Source of the DNA: Campylobacter sp. RM16704
GTDB taxonomy: Bacteria > Campylobacterota > Campylobacteria > Campylobacterales > Campylobacteraceae
Length of the DNA: 64,000 nucleotides
Direction: 5' to 3'
Assembly (NCBI RefSeq): GCF_000816245.1
Contig: NZ_CP007769.1
Span: 1,396,464-1,460,463 of the forward strand
Shown: positions 9,490 through 19,982 of the stretch, in pieces
Layout: each line of letters starts with the position of its first letter
How positions within the stretch are numbered: position 1 is the stretch's first letter
The notes under the pieces: generated by a model
The model's database searches: none
Seen by the model: the letters and a program-made list of their open reading frames with translations, nothing else
What the model was told of the DNA's origin: nothing
Program-made: the position numbers and the translations under genes

Positions 9490-10887
9490 TTACAAAAGCA
9501 AAAAGATACAAAAAAGACTTCCCATAAAACATATACTTAAAATAATTTTTTGTCTTACATCTAAATTGAGACTTTCTATCACTTGTCCTTGCTTAAAAAA
9601 TATATAAATTAAAATTTTTAAATAAGCATACAACATTATCATAGAACTTAAAGCAATGGCAAATACAAGCACATAATAACCTGAATTTAAAATAGAAGCT
9701 AAAATCAAAATTTTACCCCAAAAAATCCCAAAAGGTGGAATACCTGCGATACATAAAATAAATATAGCAAGCATTATCGATAATGCTGGTCTTTGGTCAA
9801 ACAAGCCTGAAAAACTTTCAAATGAGCTTTTTTGAAATAAACTTAAAATCAAAAAAATTCCATAATTTGCAAAAGCAAATGAAATCCAATACAAAAATAA
9901 AGCAAAAACAGATAATAAATAAGAAGTTCCATCACCTTGAGAACTAACATTCATACTAGAAACAATAACCGCTAATACAAATGAAGAATGTGTAATAGAA
10001 CTATATGCAAGCATTTTTTTTACATCTTTTTGAATTAAAGCAACTATACTAACTGCAAGCATAGAAAAAATAGCCAAAAATGCTACAATATATTCAAATT
10101 TTACTCCACCACCTAAAGCAGAAAAAATCCTCAAAACCACTATAATCATAGCAATCTTTGGAACTACTGAAATAAAAGCAATAAAATTAGTATGTACACC
10201 ACAATATACATCCTTTAGCCAAAAATGAAAAGGTGCAATAGAAAGTTTTATCCCCACAATAACCAAAAACATTACTCCAGAACAAAGTAGAATAGGATCT
10301 GATATATACTCTGAGCGTAGCAAATTATCTAAATCTAAAGATTTTGTTTTTAAATATACAAAAGCACATGCAAAAACAAAAAATCCAGCACCAATTGCCG
10401 CCAAAGTAAAATACTTTATACTAGAACTAATAGCATTATGAGTCCCTCTTATAGCTATCAATGTATAAAGAGCTAAAGAGGAACCCTCTAAAGCTAAAAA
10501 GATTATAATTAAATTGGTACTTGATACCATTAAAATTAAAGAAGCTACCATAAATAAAAATAAAGCAAAAAAATCAACTTTTTGCTCATCTTTATCTATT
10601 AGCAAGTAAAATATGGAAAATACCAAAATTACAATTTGAGCAAAAATGGCATAATTATCACTTACAAACAGACCAAAAAAAGCATGAGATTCATTTAACA
10701 CAAAACCATTATAGGTCAATAAAAAACATAAAGTACTTAATAAAGCTATAACACTGACTCCTATATAAAAATTTCTTGAGAATTTTGTCCACACACTCAA
10801 CAAAAGCATTGCAATAGCCCAAAAAATCAAACATAATAAAGGAAATAATAATACAAAATTTAATTTTTCTAAACCAAAATTATCCAT
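9490..10887 (-). CDS. nuoN: NADH-quinone oxidoreductase-type complex I subunit NuoN
   Basis: Antiporter-like membrane subunit, 465 aa with about 13-14 helices, part of the proton-pumping arm. Conserved features include a Glu in the fifth helix region (IIFLALEGSSLALY), the Lys-bearing segment SIAPFHFWLKDVY and the downstream KKMLAYSSITHS segment. It overlaps nuoM by one base. Last true nuo gene of the cluster; pflA follows. Confidence 0.93.
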   Translation of the reverse strand: MDNFGLEKLNFVLLFPLLCLIFWAIAMLLLSVWTKFSRNFYIGVSVIALLSTLCFLLTYNGFVLNESHAFFGLFVSDNYAIFAQIVILVFSIFYLLIDKDEQKVDFFALFLFMVASLILMVSSTNLIIIFLALEGSSLALYTLIAIRGTHNAISSSIKYFTLAAIGAGFFVFACAFVYLKTKSLDLDNLLRSEYISDPILLCSGVMFLVIVGIKLSIAPFHFWLKDVYCGVHTNFIAFISVVPKIAMIIVVLRIFSALGGGVKFEYIVAFLAIFSMLAVSIVALIQKDVKKMLAYSSITHSSFVLAVIVSSMNVSSQGDGTSYLLSVFALFLYWISFAFANYGIFLILSLFQKSSFESFSGLFDQRPALSIMLAIFILCIAGIPPFGIFWGKILILASILNSGYYVLVFAIALSSMIMLYAYLKILIYIFFKQGQVIESLNLDVRQKIILSICFMGSLFCIFLLL

Positions 10888-12359
10888 TAAAAACCTCTTA
10901 TATTATCAAGTATTTTTTGATTTTCTATAACAATATTTCTTGTTTGTACAATTTCAAAAATACTACTCACATTAGATGCAATTTGATCGAGTATCACGCT
11001 TGGAAAAACTCCAAAATAAATTACTAAAGCACTCAAGATACTTAAAACAAAAATTTCACTTTTTTTCAGTACAATTTTTTCGCTTATTTTATCTTCACAA
11101 GTAGCAAAAAACATATTTCTATATATATTTAACATATAAATAGCCCCTAAAATGATCACTCCACCAGCAAGTAAAGCATACCATAAATTCACACTTGCTA
11201 CACCTTGTAAAATTAAAAATTCCCCTACAAAAGAGATAGTCAAAGGTAATGAAATAGATGAAAACAACAACACCGCAAAGAAAAAGCTAAATAGCGGAGC
11301 TGTTTTAGCTAAATTTTTATAAAAATCTAATTCAAAAGTATGATATCTTTTATAAAGCATATAAGCAGTCAAAAATAAACCACCTGTTACTATACCATGC
11401 GCAAACATATAAAATACAGATCCACTAACTCCATTGTAAGTAAAAGTTACAATACCCAAAACCACCACACCTAAATGTGAAATTGAACTATAAGCTATTA
11501 ATTCTTTTAAATCTTTTGTTTTAAAAGCAATTAAAGCCGCATATAAAATCGCAATGATACATAAAAGAGAAAGTAAAAAACAATAATGAGTTAAAGTGTC
11601 GGGAGTTAAAGGTAGAATAAATCTTAAAAACCCAAATGGAGCCATTTTAAAACTTACAAGCATAACAGACACTAAAGTTGGACTTTTTGCATAAACTTTT
11701 GGAGCCCAAGTGTGAAATGGAAACAGAGGGCTTTTGATTGCAAAAGCAATAAAAAAACCTATAAAAATTAAATTTTGTATATTTTCAGGTATTGTAAAAT
11801 CATTTTTATACCAAGCAAGTAAATCAAAACTCCAATATCCAAAATTTTGATAATACAAAAACCCTGTATAAACAATAGATAAAAGCATGAGTATAGAACC
11901 ACAAAATGCATAAATAAAAAATTTAATCCCTGCTTTATAATTATCTGAGTATCTTCCTATTAAATAAATAAGCGGTATAAGAGAAAATTCCCAAAACACA
12001 TAAAACAATAATGCATCTAATGATGAAAAAAGCCCTATAATACAAAATTGCAATAAAAATATACTCACCACAACACTTTTATCTTTTATATCTAAACACA
12101 CAAAAGATAAAAAAATCATTATAGAACAAAGCAATATCAAATAAAGTGCTATGGCATCTACACCTATATGAAAATTAACTATCAAAGAATTTAAGCTAAA
12201 TTCATAAGCTATATTACCTTGATAATTTAGTAATAAAAAGATATTTAAAGCTAAAATCAAAAAACTAACCAAAATAGCAAAAAACCTACTATCTTCTTTT
12301 TGCAAAAATAAAGCTACAAAAGAGGCAAAAAAAGGAAATAATATTAACAAACTAAGCAT
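10887..12359 (-). CDS. nuoM: Complex I subunit NuoM
   Basis: Antiporter-like proton-pumping subunit, 490 aa and about 14 helices. Signature stretches: FYVFWEFSLIPLIYLIG with the conserved helix-5 Glu, KSPLFPFHTWAPKVY, and KDLKELIAYSSISHLGVV. One base lies between its start and the nuoL stop, and it overlaps nuoN by one base. Confidence 0.95.
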   Translation of the reverse strand: MLSLLILFPFFASFVALFLQKEDSRFFAILVSFLILALNIFLLLNYQGNIAYEFSLNSLIVNFHIGVDAIALYLILLCSIMIFLSFVCLDIKDKSVVVSIFLLQFCIIGLFSSLDALLFYVFWEFSLIPLIYLIGRYSDNYKAGIKFFIYAFCGSILMLLSIVYTGFLYYQNFGYWSFDLLAWYKNDFTIPENIQNLIFIGFFIAFAIKSPLFPFHTWAPKVYAKSPTLVSVMLVSFKMAPFGFLRFILPLTPDTLTHYCFLLSLLCIIAILYAALIAFKTKDLKELIAYSSISHLGVVVLGIVTFTYNGVSGSVFYMFAHGIVTGGLFLTAYMLYKRYHTFELDFYKNLAKTAPLFSFFFAVLLFSSISLPLTISFVGEFLILQGVASVNLWYALLAGGVIILGAIYMLNIYRNMFFATCEDKISEKIVLKKSEIFVLSILSALVIYFGVFPSVILDQIASNVSSIFEIVQTRNIVIENQKILDNIRGF

Positions 12360-12360
12360 T

Positions 12361-14163
12361 CTACACCACCATAGCTAAAAAAAGCAAACAAATAAAAGCA
12401 AAAATTGAAATTCTTAAAGCTAAAGAAAAATTTTTATCTACGCCAATTTTTTTTGCGAAAGCTTTCAAGAAAAACGCAACACTATCAATTAAAGTATCTA
12501 AAACTTCTTTATCAGCTTTTCTTAAAAATTCACAAAACAATACATATTTATCCACTATAAAATGATGATAAAATTTTGGTATATGATATTCATTAGACAA
12601 AATCTTGTATACGCTAGTTTTTGAAAAACCAAACTTAAACCAATTCCTCTTATAAACAATAACTGCTAAAAATATACCCAATATTGCAACAATACTTGAA
12701 AGTATCATTACTAAAAAATTTTGTGCATTAATAAAAGCTACTTTTGAACTCATAAACTCCATAAAATTGTGCTCAAAAAATCCTGATATAATTGCGAGTA
12801 AAGCTAAAGGAATCATTGCAAGCAAAGCTATTTTATCAACCTCATGTGGACATTCTTCGTATCTTTTTGGAGTAAAAAATACAAGCATTAAAAGTCTAAA
12901 GCTATAAAATGCTGTCATAAAAGCTGTTATTAAAAGTATTAAAAATATTCCATGGTGATGACTTATAAAAGAAAAACCTAAAATTAAATCTTTAGAAAAA
13001 AATCCAGCAAAAGGATAAATTCCTGATAAAGCTAAAGAACCAATAAGCATCAAAATAGCACTAATTTTCATACTTTTATACAGTCCACCCATTTTACTAA
13101 TATCAAGCTTATTGTTCATTGCATGCATAACATTACCTGCACCTAAAAATAATAATGACTTAAAAAAAGCATGTGTTGTCAAATGAAACAATGCAATTGC
13201 ATAAGCTCCAAGACCTGCTGCTACAAACATATACCCAAGTTGAGAAAGTGTTGAGTAAGCAATAATTCTTTTTAAATCTTTAGCCACCATAGCCATAGAG
13301 GCAGCAAAAAGTGCTACAAAAGTTCCAAGTATAGCGATAAAATACCCTACTTCAGGAACTTGCAAATAAAGTTCTCCTGCACGAATTACCAAATAAACCC
13401 CTGCAGTAACCATAGTAGCAGCATGGATTAGTGCTGAAACTGGCGTAGGTCCAGCCATTGCATCAGCAAGCCAAGTATGAAAAGGAAATTGTGCAGACTT
13501 TCCCATAGCACCTATAAACAATAAGATAGCAATTACTATTAAAGTATCGTTATTTTCATAGTCTAAAGATAGTAATACAAAAAATTCATCATATTTTAAC
13601 GAATTAAATTCTCTATAAATTAAAAAAATACCCAAAAGCAAAGCTAAATCCGCAATTCTATTCATAATAAAAGCTTCATTTGCCGCAAAAGTATATTTTT
13701 TATTATGATACCAAAAACCAATTAAAAGCCAAGAGCAAAGTCCAACACCTTCCCAGCCTATAAAAAGACCTAGAAAATTATCACTCATAATCAAAAACAT
13801 CATAGAAAAAACAAAAAGCCCTAAATAGCTAAAATATCTATTAAAACCTTTATCATTTTTCATATAAAATATGCTATATAAATGTACAAAAGTTGCGACA
13901 ATACCAACAACATTCATCATAATAAGTGTTATAGAATCTATTTTAAATCCAAAATTTGCATCAACTAAAGAAATCCAAACCCCAAGCTTAAAATCAAAAG
14001 ATGCACCATTGATGAGCAAAATCAACGAAGCAATCGCCGAAACTGCTATTAATAAAGTAGCCATATAACCCAAGAAAATTCTTTTAATACCAAAAGAAAA
14101 AATTCCTAAAATAATAGCTGATATTAAAGGAGAAAAAAGTGCAACTAAAGCTAAATTTTGCAT
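12361..14163 (-). CDS. nuoL: Complex I subunit NuoL
   Basis: Largest antiporter-like subunit, 600 aa. N-terminal antiporter domain with FIGWEGVGLCSWLLIGFW (helix-5 Glu), KSAQFPFHTWLADAMAGPTP and KRIIAYSTLSQLGYM. The C-terminal extension (after about residue 490) would form the amphipathic lateral helix and the anchoring helix, as expected for NuoL. It overlaps nuoK by 13 bases. Confidence 0.96.
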   Translation of the reverse strand: MQNLALVALFSPLISAIILGIFSFGIKRIFLGYMATLLIAVSAIASLILLINGASFDFKLGVWISLVDANFGFKIDSITLIMMNVVGIVATFVHLYSIFYMKNDKGFNRYFSYLGLFVFSMMFLIMSDNFLGLFIGWEGVGLCSWLLIGFWYHNKKYTFAANEAFIMNRIADLALLLGIFLIYREFNSLKYDEFFVLLSLDYENNDTLIVIAILLFIGAMGKSAQFPFHTWLADAMAGPTPVSALIHAATMVTAGVYLVIRAGELYLQVPEVGYFIAILGTFVALFAASMAMVAKDLKRIIAYSTLSQLGYMFVAAGLGAYAIALFHLTTHAFFKSLLFLGAGNVMHAMNNKLDISKMGGLYKSMKISAILMLIGSLALSGIYPFAGFFSKDLILGFSFISHHHGIFLILLITAFMTAFYSFRLLMLVFFTPKRYEECPHEVDKIALLAMIPLALLAIISGFFEHNFMEFMSSKVAFINAQNFLVMILSSIVAILGIFLAVIVYKRNWFKFGFSKTSVYKILSNEYHIPKFYHHFIVDKYVLFCEFLRKADKEVLDTLIDSVAFFLKAFAKKIGVDKNFSLALRISIFAFICLLFLAMVV

Positions 14164-14465
14164 TTTAGCTCTCCTTTTTCAGCTAGAGAGCTAAGCTCTA
14201 GTGTTCCTGTTTTTCTATACCATAAAACACAAAGTGCTATCCCAACAGCTACTTCGCAAGCTGCAACCCCCATTACAAATAAAGCAAAAATTTGTCCTTC
14301 TATGTCTTTGTGAGAAGCTCCTGCTGTAACTAAAGCTAAATTAGCAGCGTTTAATAAAATTTCACTTGAAATAAAAAGCATAATTAAATTTTGGCGTTTT
14401 ATAATACCTATTAGACCAATGATAAACATCAAAATAGCCACAATGTAGTATTTTTCTAACATCAT
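14151..14465 (-). CDS. nuoK: Complex I subunit NuoK
   Basis: Protein of 104 aa with three helices, the normal size for NuoK (MrpC-like). Two buried membrane glutamates are visible, in SSEILLNAANLAL and in ACEVAVGIAL, matching the proton-channel pair of the family. It overlaps nuoJ by one base and nuoL by 13. Confidence 0.95.
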   Translation of the reverse strand: MMLEKYYIVAILMFIIGLIGIIKRQNLIMLFISSEILLNAANLALVTAGASHKDIEGQIFALFVMGVAACEVAVGIALCVLWYRKTGTLELSSLAEKGELKCKI

Positions 14466-14968
14466 TACTCATCCTTTTTTATATTTTTTTGAGTAAGTGC
14501 TATAGCACAAATTAAAGCTATTAAGAGTAAAATTGCCATAAATTCAAAGGCGAGCATATATTTTGTAAATAAAGCAAAACCTATTTGCTGGGTAGAATCA
14601 AGACTATAAATTTCACTTGTTTCATTTAAATCAAAATTATAGCCCACAATAATGCTAATTAACAAAATCGCACTAAAAATCACGGCAAAGATAAATATTC
14701 TCTTTCCTTTTAAACTCTCTTTTACTTTTATCGAAGCATCAAAAAACATCATAGCAAAACTATAAAGACCCAAAATAGCTCCACTATAAACGATAATTTG
14801 TATTGCTCCAATAAATTCAGCATTAAGTAAAAAATAAAATCCACTTAAAAAAATCATAGCAGCAGCCAAAGAACTAATAGCATAAAGCACGCTAGTACTT
14901 AAAACGCTAATTAAAAAAAATCCCAACACCAAAACACTTAACAAACAAAAAGCTATAGTTTCAAACAT
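14465..14968 (-). CDS. nuoJ: Complex I subunit NuoJ
   Basis: Protein of 167 aa with five helices. The third-helix region, [19 protein letters not shown], is the conserved segment next to the quinone-site/E-channel junction. It overlaps nuoI by 8 bases and nuoK by one. Confidence 0.94.
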   Translation of the reverse strand: MFETIAFCLLSVLVLGFFLISVLSTSVLYAISSLAAAMIFLSGFYFLLNAEFIGAIQIIVYSGAILGLYSFAMMFFDASIKVKESLKGKRIFIFAVIFSAILLISIIVGYNFDLNETSEIYSLDSTQQIGFALFTKYMLAFEFMAILLLIALICAIALTQKNIKKDE

Positions 14969-15593
14969 TTTCTTCCTTTGGGGTATCTTGCTGTCTTTGT
15001 AAATCTATCTCATAATAATTTGGAGTTTTCTTTACTAAAATATCAGCATCTTTTCTTAAACTACCACTTCCTTCAAACACTACTTGATTTTTAAGCTTAT
15101 CAATAGGGGTTAAAAAGTCTTGCTTTTGACCAAAATAAGATCTTTGCTCTGCTGCATTTTCATACTCTTTACCATGTACAATGGCAAGTTCAGGACAAAC
15201 ATCAGCACAAAATCCACAATAAATACAACGCCCTAAATTAATACTATAATTTTCAACCTTTTTACGCTCATCTTCGCCTAAAGATGTTTCCATTCTTATA
15301 CAATTACTAATGCAAATTTTTTCACACAACCCACAACCGATGCAGCATTCATTTTCACTTTCAATAAAACGCATTAAACGATGTACTGCACGGTAGCGAT
15401 TATCTAGCGAAACTTTTTCCAATGGATATTTAATCGTTGCACTGTTATTTTTTTTAAACATTTCTCTTAGTACTACAAATAAACCTATAAAAAGTTCTGT
15501 ATTTAAAGAACGCTTGATTATTTGTACGAATTTTTCATAAGCATTTTGAGGATTTTTACGTTCAAAATCTACTTTAAAATAACCTTTTTTCAT
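14961..15593 (-). CDS. nuoI: Complex I subunit NuoI, 2x[4Fe-4S] ferredoxin
   Basis: Carries clusters N6a and N6b on the electron wire of the peripheral arm. Protein of 210 aa with two ferredoxin motifs: [11 protein letters not shown] and [13 protein letters not shown]. The C-terminal about 60 residues after the second cluster are longer and more polar than in E. coli NuoI. It lies 9 bases after nuoH. Confidence 0.96.
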   Translation of the reverse strand: MKKGYFKVDFERKNPQNAYEKFVQIIKRSLNTELFIGLFVVLREMFKKNNSATIKYPLEKVSLDNRYRAVHRLMRFIESENECCIGCGLCEKICISNCIRMETSLGEDERKKVENYSINLGRCIYCGFCADVCPELAIVHGKEYENAAEQRSYFGQKQDFLTPIDKLKNQVVFEGSGSLRKDADILVKKTPNYYEIDLQRQQDTPKEENV

Positions 15594-15602
15594 TGTTTTT
15601 TC

Positions 15603-16601
15603 CTATATCACAAGCACTAAAGCACTAATTAATAAATTTAAAACTGCCAAAGGTATTAAAATCAAATAACACATTCTCATTACTTGATCAGGACGTAATT
15701 GCGGAAAAGCCCCTCTAGCCCAAAAATACCAAAAGAACACAAAAGAAACTTTCAAAAGCATCATAATAGACCCTGGTATAATCCAAAAATCATTAAAACC
15801 ACCCAAAAACAAAAGCGATATCATAATCGCTCCAGTTATCATAGCGGTATATTCGCCAATAAAAAACATACCCCATCTAAGCCCACTATATTCAGTACCA
15901 TAACCCGAGACAAGTTCAGTTTCATTTTCACTTAAACAAAGTGGGGTTCTATTAGTTTCTATAAAAATAGCTATCACAAACAGTATAAAGGCTAAAGGTT
16001 GTTTAAAAATAAGCCAAGAAAGGATGCCATCACTTTGATAATTATTAATATCTACCAAAGATAAAGAGCCAACAAGCATTACAACGCATACCAAAGAAAG
16101 TCCCGCAACACTCTCATAAGAGATGATAGAAACAAGCCCTCTTGCACCACCCAGCAAAGACCATTTATTGTTACTAGCCAAACCTCCTAAAAAAATTGCA
16201 TAAAAACTAACCCCACCCATACCTATAACAAAGAGTAAAGCCACATTAATATCAGCTATGATAGGGCGAATTACCCTACCAAATAAAGTAAATTCAGGAA
16301 AAATAGGTATAGCTGCAATTGCTACAAAAGCACAAATTGCCGCTATTAATGGAGCAATTAAAAATACCACTTTTTGAGCATAAGTTGGCACTATATCTTC
16401 TTTAGTAAAAAGCTTAATCATATCAGCAACCACTTGAAGCAAACCAAAAGGACCTACCATATCAGGCCCCAAACGACGATGAAATAAAGCTAAAACCTTT
16501 CTTTCAAGGTAAGTTGCTAAACCTGCTAAAGTAGCAAAAATAGCTATAACAAGCACACATTTAATAATCGTCTCTATAACAAAAAAAGTAATATCACTCA
16601 T
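15603..16601 (-). CDS. nuoH: Complex I subunit NuoH
   Basis: Membrane subunit at the quinone-binding interface, 332 aa and about eight helices. Conserved sequences: RRLGPDMVGPFGLLQVVADM, IETNRTPLCLSENETELVSG (the loop with acidic residues that lines the quinone chamber; family form is RxPFDLxExExELVxG) and RGAFPQLRPDQVM. The replacement of PFDL by PLCL in the second motif is a small deviation. It overlaps nuoG by 4 bases. Confidence 0.95.
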   Translation of the reverse strand: MSDITFFVIETIIKCVLVIAIFATLAGLATYLERKVLALFHRRLGPDMVGPFGLLQVVADMIKLFTKEDIVPTYAQKVVFLIAPLIAAICAFVAIAAIPIFPEFTLFGRVIRPIIADINVALLFVIGMGGVSFYAIFLGGLASNNKWSLLGGARGLVSIISYESVAGLSLVCVVMLVGSLSLVDINNYQSDGILSWLIFKQPLAFILFVIAIFIETNRTPLCLSENETELVSGYGTEYSGLRWGMFFIGEYTAMITGAIMISLLFLGGFNDFWIIPGSIMMLLKVSFVFFWYFWARGAFPQLRPDQVMRMCYLILIPLAVLNLLISALVLVI

Positions 16602-19045
16602 ATTTTAGCTCCTGCTTTTTCAAGCCAAACTTTTATATACCGAGTATTATTAAATAAAGATTTATAATCAATCTTGCTATCATAATTGCCCAAATATGCA
16701 CCATTTTCTAAAGATTCATCACATTTTACACTTATAGCAATTTGAGTTTTTTCATTTTTTAAAATAACACTATCATCTTGATTTAAGTCAAATTTTTGCA
16801 TTATATCAGACGATAAAAATAAAGCTCCAACCTCATTAAAAGCTCTATTACTAAGCTTTGAAAACTGATGAATACTATTTGCATGATATAGGGTTAAATT
16901 TCCTTCATTTTGCTCTTTGATTTCTTGAGTATTTAAGATTTTTTCAAACTCAAAATGAGAAAAATCAAGCTCATAGCCACGATAGTTTTTTCCACCATTG
17001 TCATAATAATTACTTAAATCATCAAAATCAATTGCCCTAAAGCCTTTATTTTGTGGTAAAAGCTTAGTATAATTGATCGTAAATTCTTCATCAAAACCTA
17101 AAGCATTTGCCAGATCATTTAAAAAATAACCTTTAAATTCTAAAGCCGCATTTGTAGGAACTAATCTTTTATCATAATTTACAAAGCTACCTTCTTGTTG
17201 ATTTAAACTAGAACTTGCAAGATTTCCTTCATAAGAGAAACTAAAATCACCTTTTTCATTGTAGCCTAGTGTTTTTCCTGCTTGAAAATCCTGATTTAAA
17301 TCACAAATCAAACTCACACCTAAAGTATTTGTGCAAGTTGGATTTAAAAAGACTTTAAATTCGGTATATTTTTGCACCATAGCACAAAGTTTTGCTAATT
17401 TAGCACTTTGCTCATCATAGTAAAAATCACTTCCTATAATAAGTGTAAATTTTTGCTTTTTAGCCAATAAAGTTTCTAAAGTATCCTCATCTATACCAAG
17501 ATTTTTCGCATAATTTGATCTTTGTACTTCTATGCTTTTTTTAATCTTTTTAGGCACAAGTTTTTTAATTTCTTCTATAATGGTTTGACCATCTTCACTT
17601 TGCTTTTCTATCTTTTCTATCACTTCTTCATTGATAGTTTCTTCTATTTCTTTAGTACTTTGACAATACGCATTTTCTAATATATTTCTAAATTCTTGTG
17701 GAAGTTCTTTGGCAAATTTTTGCAAGATAAATAATAAAATACTTTCATTATCTTTAATATCATGGTTAATCTGCAAGAAATTTTTAGAGTATTTATCTAT
17801 ACCTTTATCTTTTATAGGATGAAAATAAAGTCCTGCACCTTTATTCATCACTAAAGCATTATTAACTTTATATCCTAGTGTTGGTGCATCATAACGCAAA
17901 AACGAACCTGTGATGATTAAAAAATCACTTTGGGTAATATCATCTGTATTTGCATTATACATCATATTTGCATTTTGATGAAAACAAGCTAGAAAATCTT
18001 GGAATTTTTTAGCTTCGTGGTTGATAAGATTAAGATTAAATTTTTTGCTAAGATTTTGCAAAATTAAAGCTTCTTCATTAGTAATAAAACTATTAAATAA
18101 AATATTTTTTATTTCACTATTTTTTATCATTTCTACCAATTTTCCAAAAGCTTTTTCATCTTTACCTTGAACTTCATTTTGGGTATTAAAACCATATCTT
18201 GCAGCTTTATTTAGCGTAGCAAAAGCAAAGTCATTACTCACTCTATAAATTTTTTCCTTTTGATTATTAATGCTAGTTTGTTTTATATCATAATACATCA
18301 ACTCACAATCACTAGAATGTGGATTACTAGCTGGTATTTTTTTTAACTCCCAAGCATTAGATGTATATTGAAAAGCTGAACCCACCAAAGCTCCAGTTGG
18401 GCATACACTTGTACATTCTCCACAAAAAGAACAATCAAGCATATTACCACTGCTTGGTGCAATCAGGCTTTTTTGAAATTTAGTCCAAATCGCTAGCGCG
18501 TCTTTGCTCATACTCTCTTTAAAACTTGTATCAGGTGCATCTGCTCCTCTTGGAGTAGTTTTTAAAGCACTTTCACCTATCTTATCTTTACAAACTGTGA
18601 TACATCTTTCACACACTATACATAAAGCAGGATCATAATTAATCTCGCCCCATTTTTTACACTCTTTATGAGTATCTTTGATCCAATAATTTTGCACACT
18701 TACTCTTGCTTTATGCGTAAAATTTTGAAGCTCACACTCGCCAGATTTATCACAAACTCCACATTGTAAAGGATGATTGATACAATAAGCTTGCATGATA
18801 GCATTGCGCTCATCCCATAAATTTGGTAAATCGCTCTCTACTACCATACCTTCTTTTACTTTGGTATTACAAGAATAAACCTTTTTACCATCAGCTTCAA
18901 CCATACACATACGACATGCAAGTGTTGGAGAACAGCCATTTAAATAACAAATTGCAGGAATGAAAATATCATTTTTTCTAGCTACATTTAAAATATACTC
19001 ACCCTCATTGGCTTCGCACTCAATACCGTTAATGATAACTTTCAT
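16598..19045 (-). CDS. nuoG: Complex I subunit NuoG
   Basis: Iron-sulfur/molybdopterin-fold subunit, 815 aa. N-terminal [2Fe-2S] ligands Cys33, Cys44, Cys47 and Cys59; a His/Cys N5-type motif (HPLQCGVCDKSGECELQ) near 95-111; then two [4Fe-4S] motifs, CIVCERCITVCKDK and CSFCGECTSVCPTG. The C-terminal half has the catalytically dead formate-dehydrogenase-like fold, with a charged insertion around residues 450-510 rich in E and K. It overlaps the small NuoF-substitute gene by 4 bases and nuoH by 4. Confidence 0.94.
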   Translation of the reverse strand: MKVIINGIECEANEGEYILNVARKNDIFIPAICYLNGCSPTLACRMCMVEADGKKVYSCNTKVKEGMVVESDLPNLWDERNAIMQAYCINHPLQCGVCDKSGECELQNFTHKARVSVQNYWIKDTHKECKKWGEINYDPALCIVCERCITVCKDKIGESALKTTPRGADAPDTSFKESMSKDALAIWTKFQKSLIAPSSGNMLDCSFCGECTSVCPTGALVGSAFQYTSNAWELKKIPASNPHSSDCELMYYDIKQTSINNQKEKIYRVSNDFAFATLNKAARYGFNTQNEVQGKDEKAFGKLVEMIKNSEIKNILFNSFITNEEALILQNLSKKFNLNLINHEAKKFQDFLACFHQNANMMYNANTDDITQSDFLIITGSFLRYDAPTLGYKVNNALVMNKGAGLYFHPIKDKGIDKYSKNFLQINHDIKDNESILLFILQKFAKELPQEFRNILENAYCQSTKEIEETINEEVIEKIEKQSEDGQTIIEEIKKLVPKKIKKSIEVQRSNYAKNLGIDEDTLETLLAKKQKFTLIIGSDFYYDEQSAKLAKLCAMVQKYTEFKVFLNPTCTNTLGVSLICDLNQDFQAGKTLGYNEKGDFSFSYEGNLASSSLNQQEGSFVNYDKRLVPTNAALEFKGYFLNDLANALGFDEEFTINYTKLLPQNKGFRAIDFDDLSNYYDNGGKNYRGYELDFSHFEFEKILNTQEIKEQNEGNLTLYHANSIHQFSKLSNRAFNEVGALFLSSDIMQKFDLNQDDSVILKNEKTQIAISVKCDESLENGAYLGNYDSKIDYKSLFNNTRYIKVWLEKAGAKI

Positions 19046-19758
19046 TTTATAACCTTAACTTGAGCTTTTGAAAAAGCAAAATCAGTACTTTCATAATCAA
19101 ACAAAGCTACCGTGCCTTTTAAATCATGATCAATTTTTACCATAGCTGTAAATTCTTGAGTGTTTATTTTTAAATTAATTTTATCCTCATCCTTAACCTT
19201 AGCAATCAAAGCAAAAGAAGAAGAGCAGTGTAAATTTTTATCCTCTAAAGGAGCTTGCATGATGATAGTTCCATCAAAATTATCAAGTTCTAAAAGTCCA
19301 TTAAAAGAATTTTGTATTGTTAAGATTTCTTCTTTTTCATTAGAGCAAATCAATAAAAGATTAAAATGCTCACAAAGCTTTTCTAAAAAATACTTAATAT
19401 TTTCAAAGTCTTTATGTTGGTATAAATTTTCATCAAAAATAATACATTTTGCTTCTTTTAAAAACTCCAAAATCTCTAAAGCTTCTTCTTCTCCAAAACA
19501 AGATTCAGCACTTAAATACCCCTCATCAAGCTCATTAAATTCAGCCTCTAAGCTCATCTTACAAAGCAAAGCAAGTATAAAAGGCACACTTGCAATTTCA
19601 CACTTATAAAAATCTGCATTTAAATTTTTATCCTCAATACAGGAAACATTGTAATTTTTACTTTTGCTAAGTTTTACACAAAGTGAAGGATTTTTTAAAG
19701 AAAGTAAATCCAAAAAACATAAAGCATTTAATCCTTCTTGATATTTTGCTAATTTCAT
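19042..19758 (-). CDS. Complex I accessory protein at the nuoF position (Cj1574-type)
   Basis: Protein of 238 aa between the nuoE-position gene and nuoG. It has no NADH/FMN-binding GRGGAGFPTG motif and no [4Fe-4S] cysteine cluster, so it is not NuoF. Its cysteines are scattered and sequence features are weak. In C. jejuni the equivalent gene (Cj1574) is reported as required for a complex I that takes electrons from flavodoxin rather than NADH. It overlaps both neighbours by 4 bases, which fits a structural subunit. Confidence 0.75.
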   Translation of the reverse strand: MKLAKYQEGLNALCFLDLLSLKNPSLCVKLSKSKNYNVSCIEDKNLNADFYKCEIASVPFILALLCKMSLEAEFNELDEGYLSAESCFGEEEALEILEFLKEAKCIIFDENLYQHKDFENIKYFLEKLCEHFNLLLICSNEKEEILTIQNSFNGLLELDNFDGTIIMQAPLEDKNLHCSSSFALIAKVKDEDKINLKINTQEFTAMVKIDHDLKGTVALFDYESTDFAFSKAQVKVIK

Positions 19759-19982
19759 TGTCCTGCCTTTTTAAATACTATAGTCCAATCTACTTGATTA
19801 AATTTTAAAGAATTTAAAAGCTCACATTTTTGCTCTTTTATGAAAGCAAAACTTTTTTCTACATTAGAAAAATCTCCTATTTCAAATAAAACCACTAAGA
19901 CTTCATCTGTATAAGCATTTTTGACAACTTGCTCTAAGTCTTTAAATAAATCTTGACTTTTTCTTAAATCTACGCGTCTCAC
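19755..19982 (-). CDS. Complex I accessory protein at the nuoE position (Cj1575-type)
   Basis: Protein of 75 aa encoded between nuoD and the nuoF-position gene, overlapping each by 4 bases. It lacks the four cysteines of the NuoE [2Fe-2S] cluster; its only cysteine is in [11 protein letters not shown]. It is less than half the size of NuoE. In C. jejuni the counterpart (Cj1575) replaces NuoE in the flavodoxin-linked complex I. Confidence 0.75.
   Translation of the reverse strand: MRRVDLRKSQDLFKDLEQVVKNAYTDEVLVVLFEIGDFSNVEKSFAFIKEQKCELLNSLKFNQVDWTIVFKKAGQ

Noticed and set aside
19042-19982. The two short genes between nuoD and nuoG as broken nuoE and nuoF
   Set aside because: They have clean frames, tight 4-base overlaps with neighbours and no residual NADH, FMN or Fe-S motifs; they are distinct conserved genes rather than pseudogenes.
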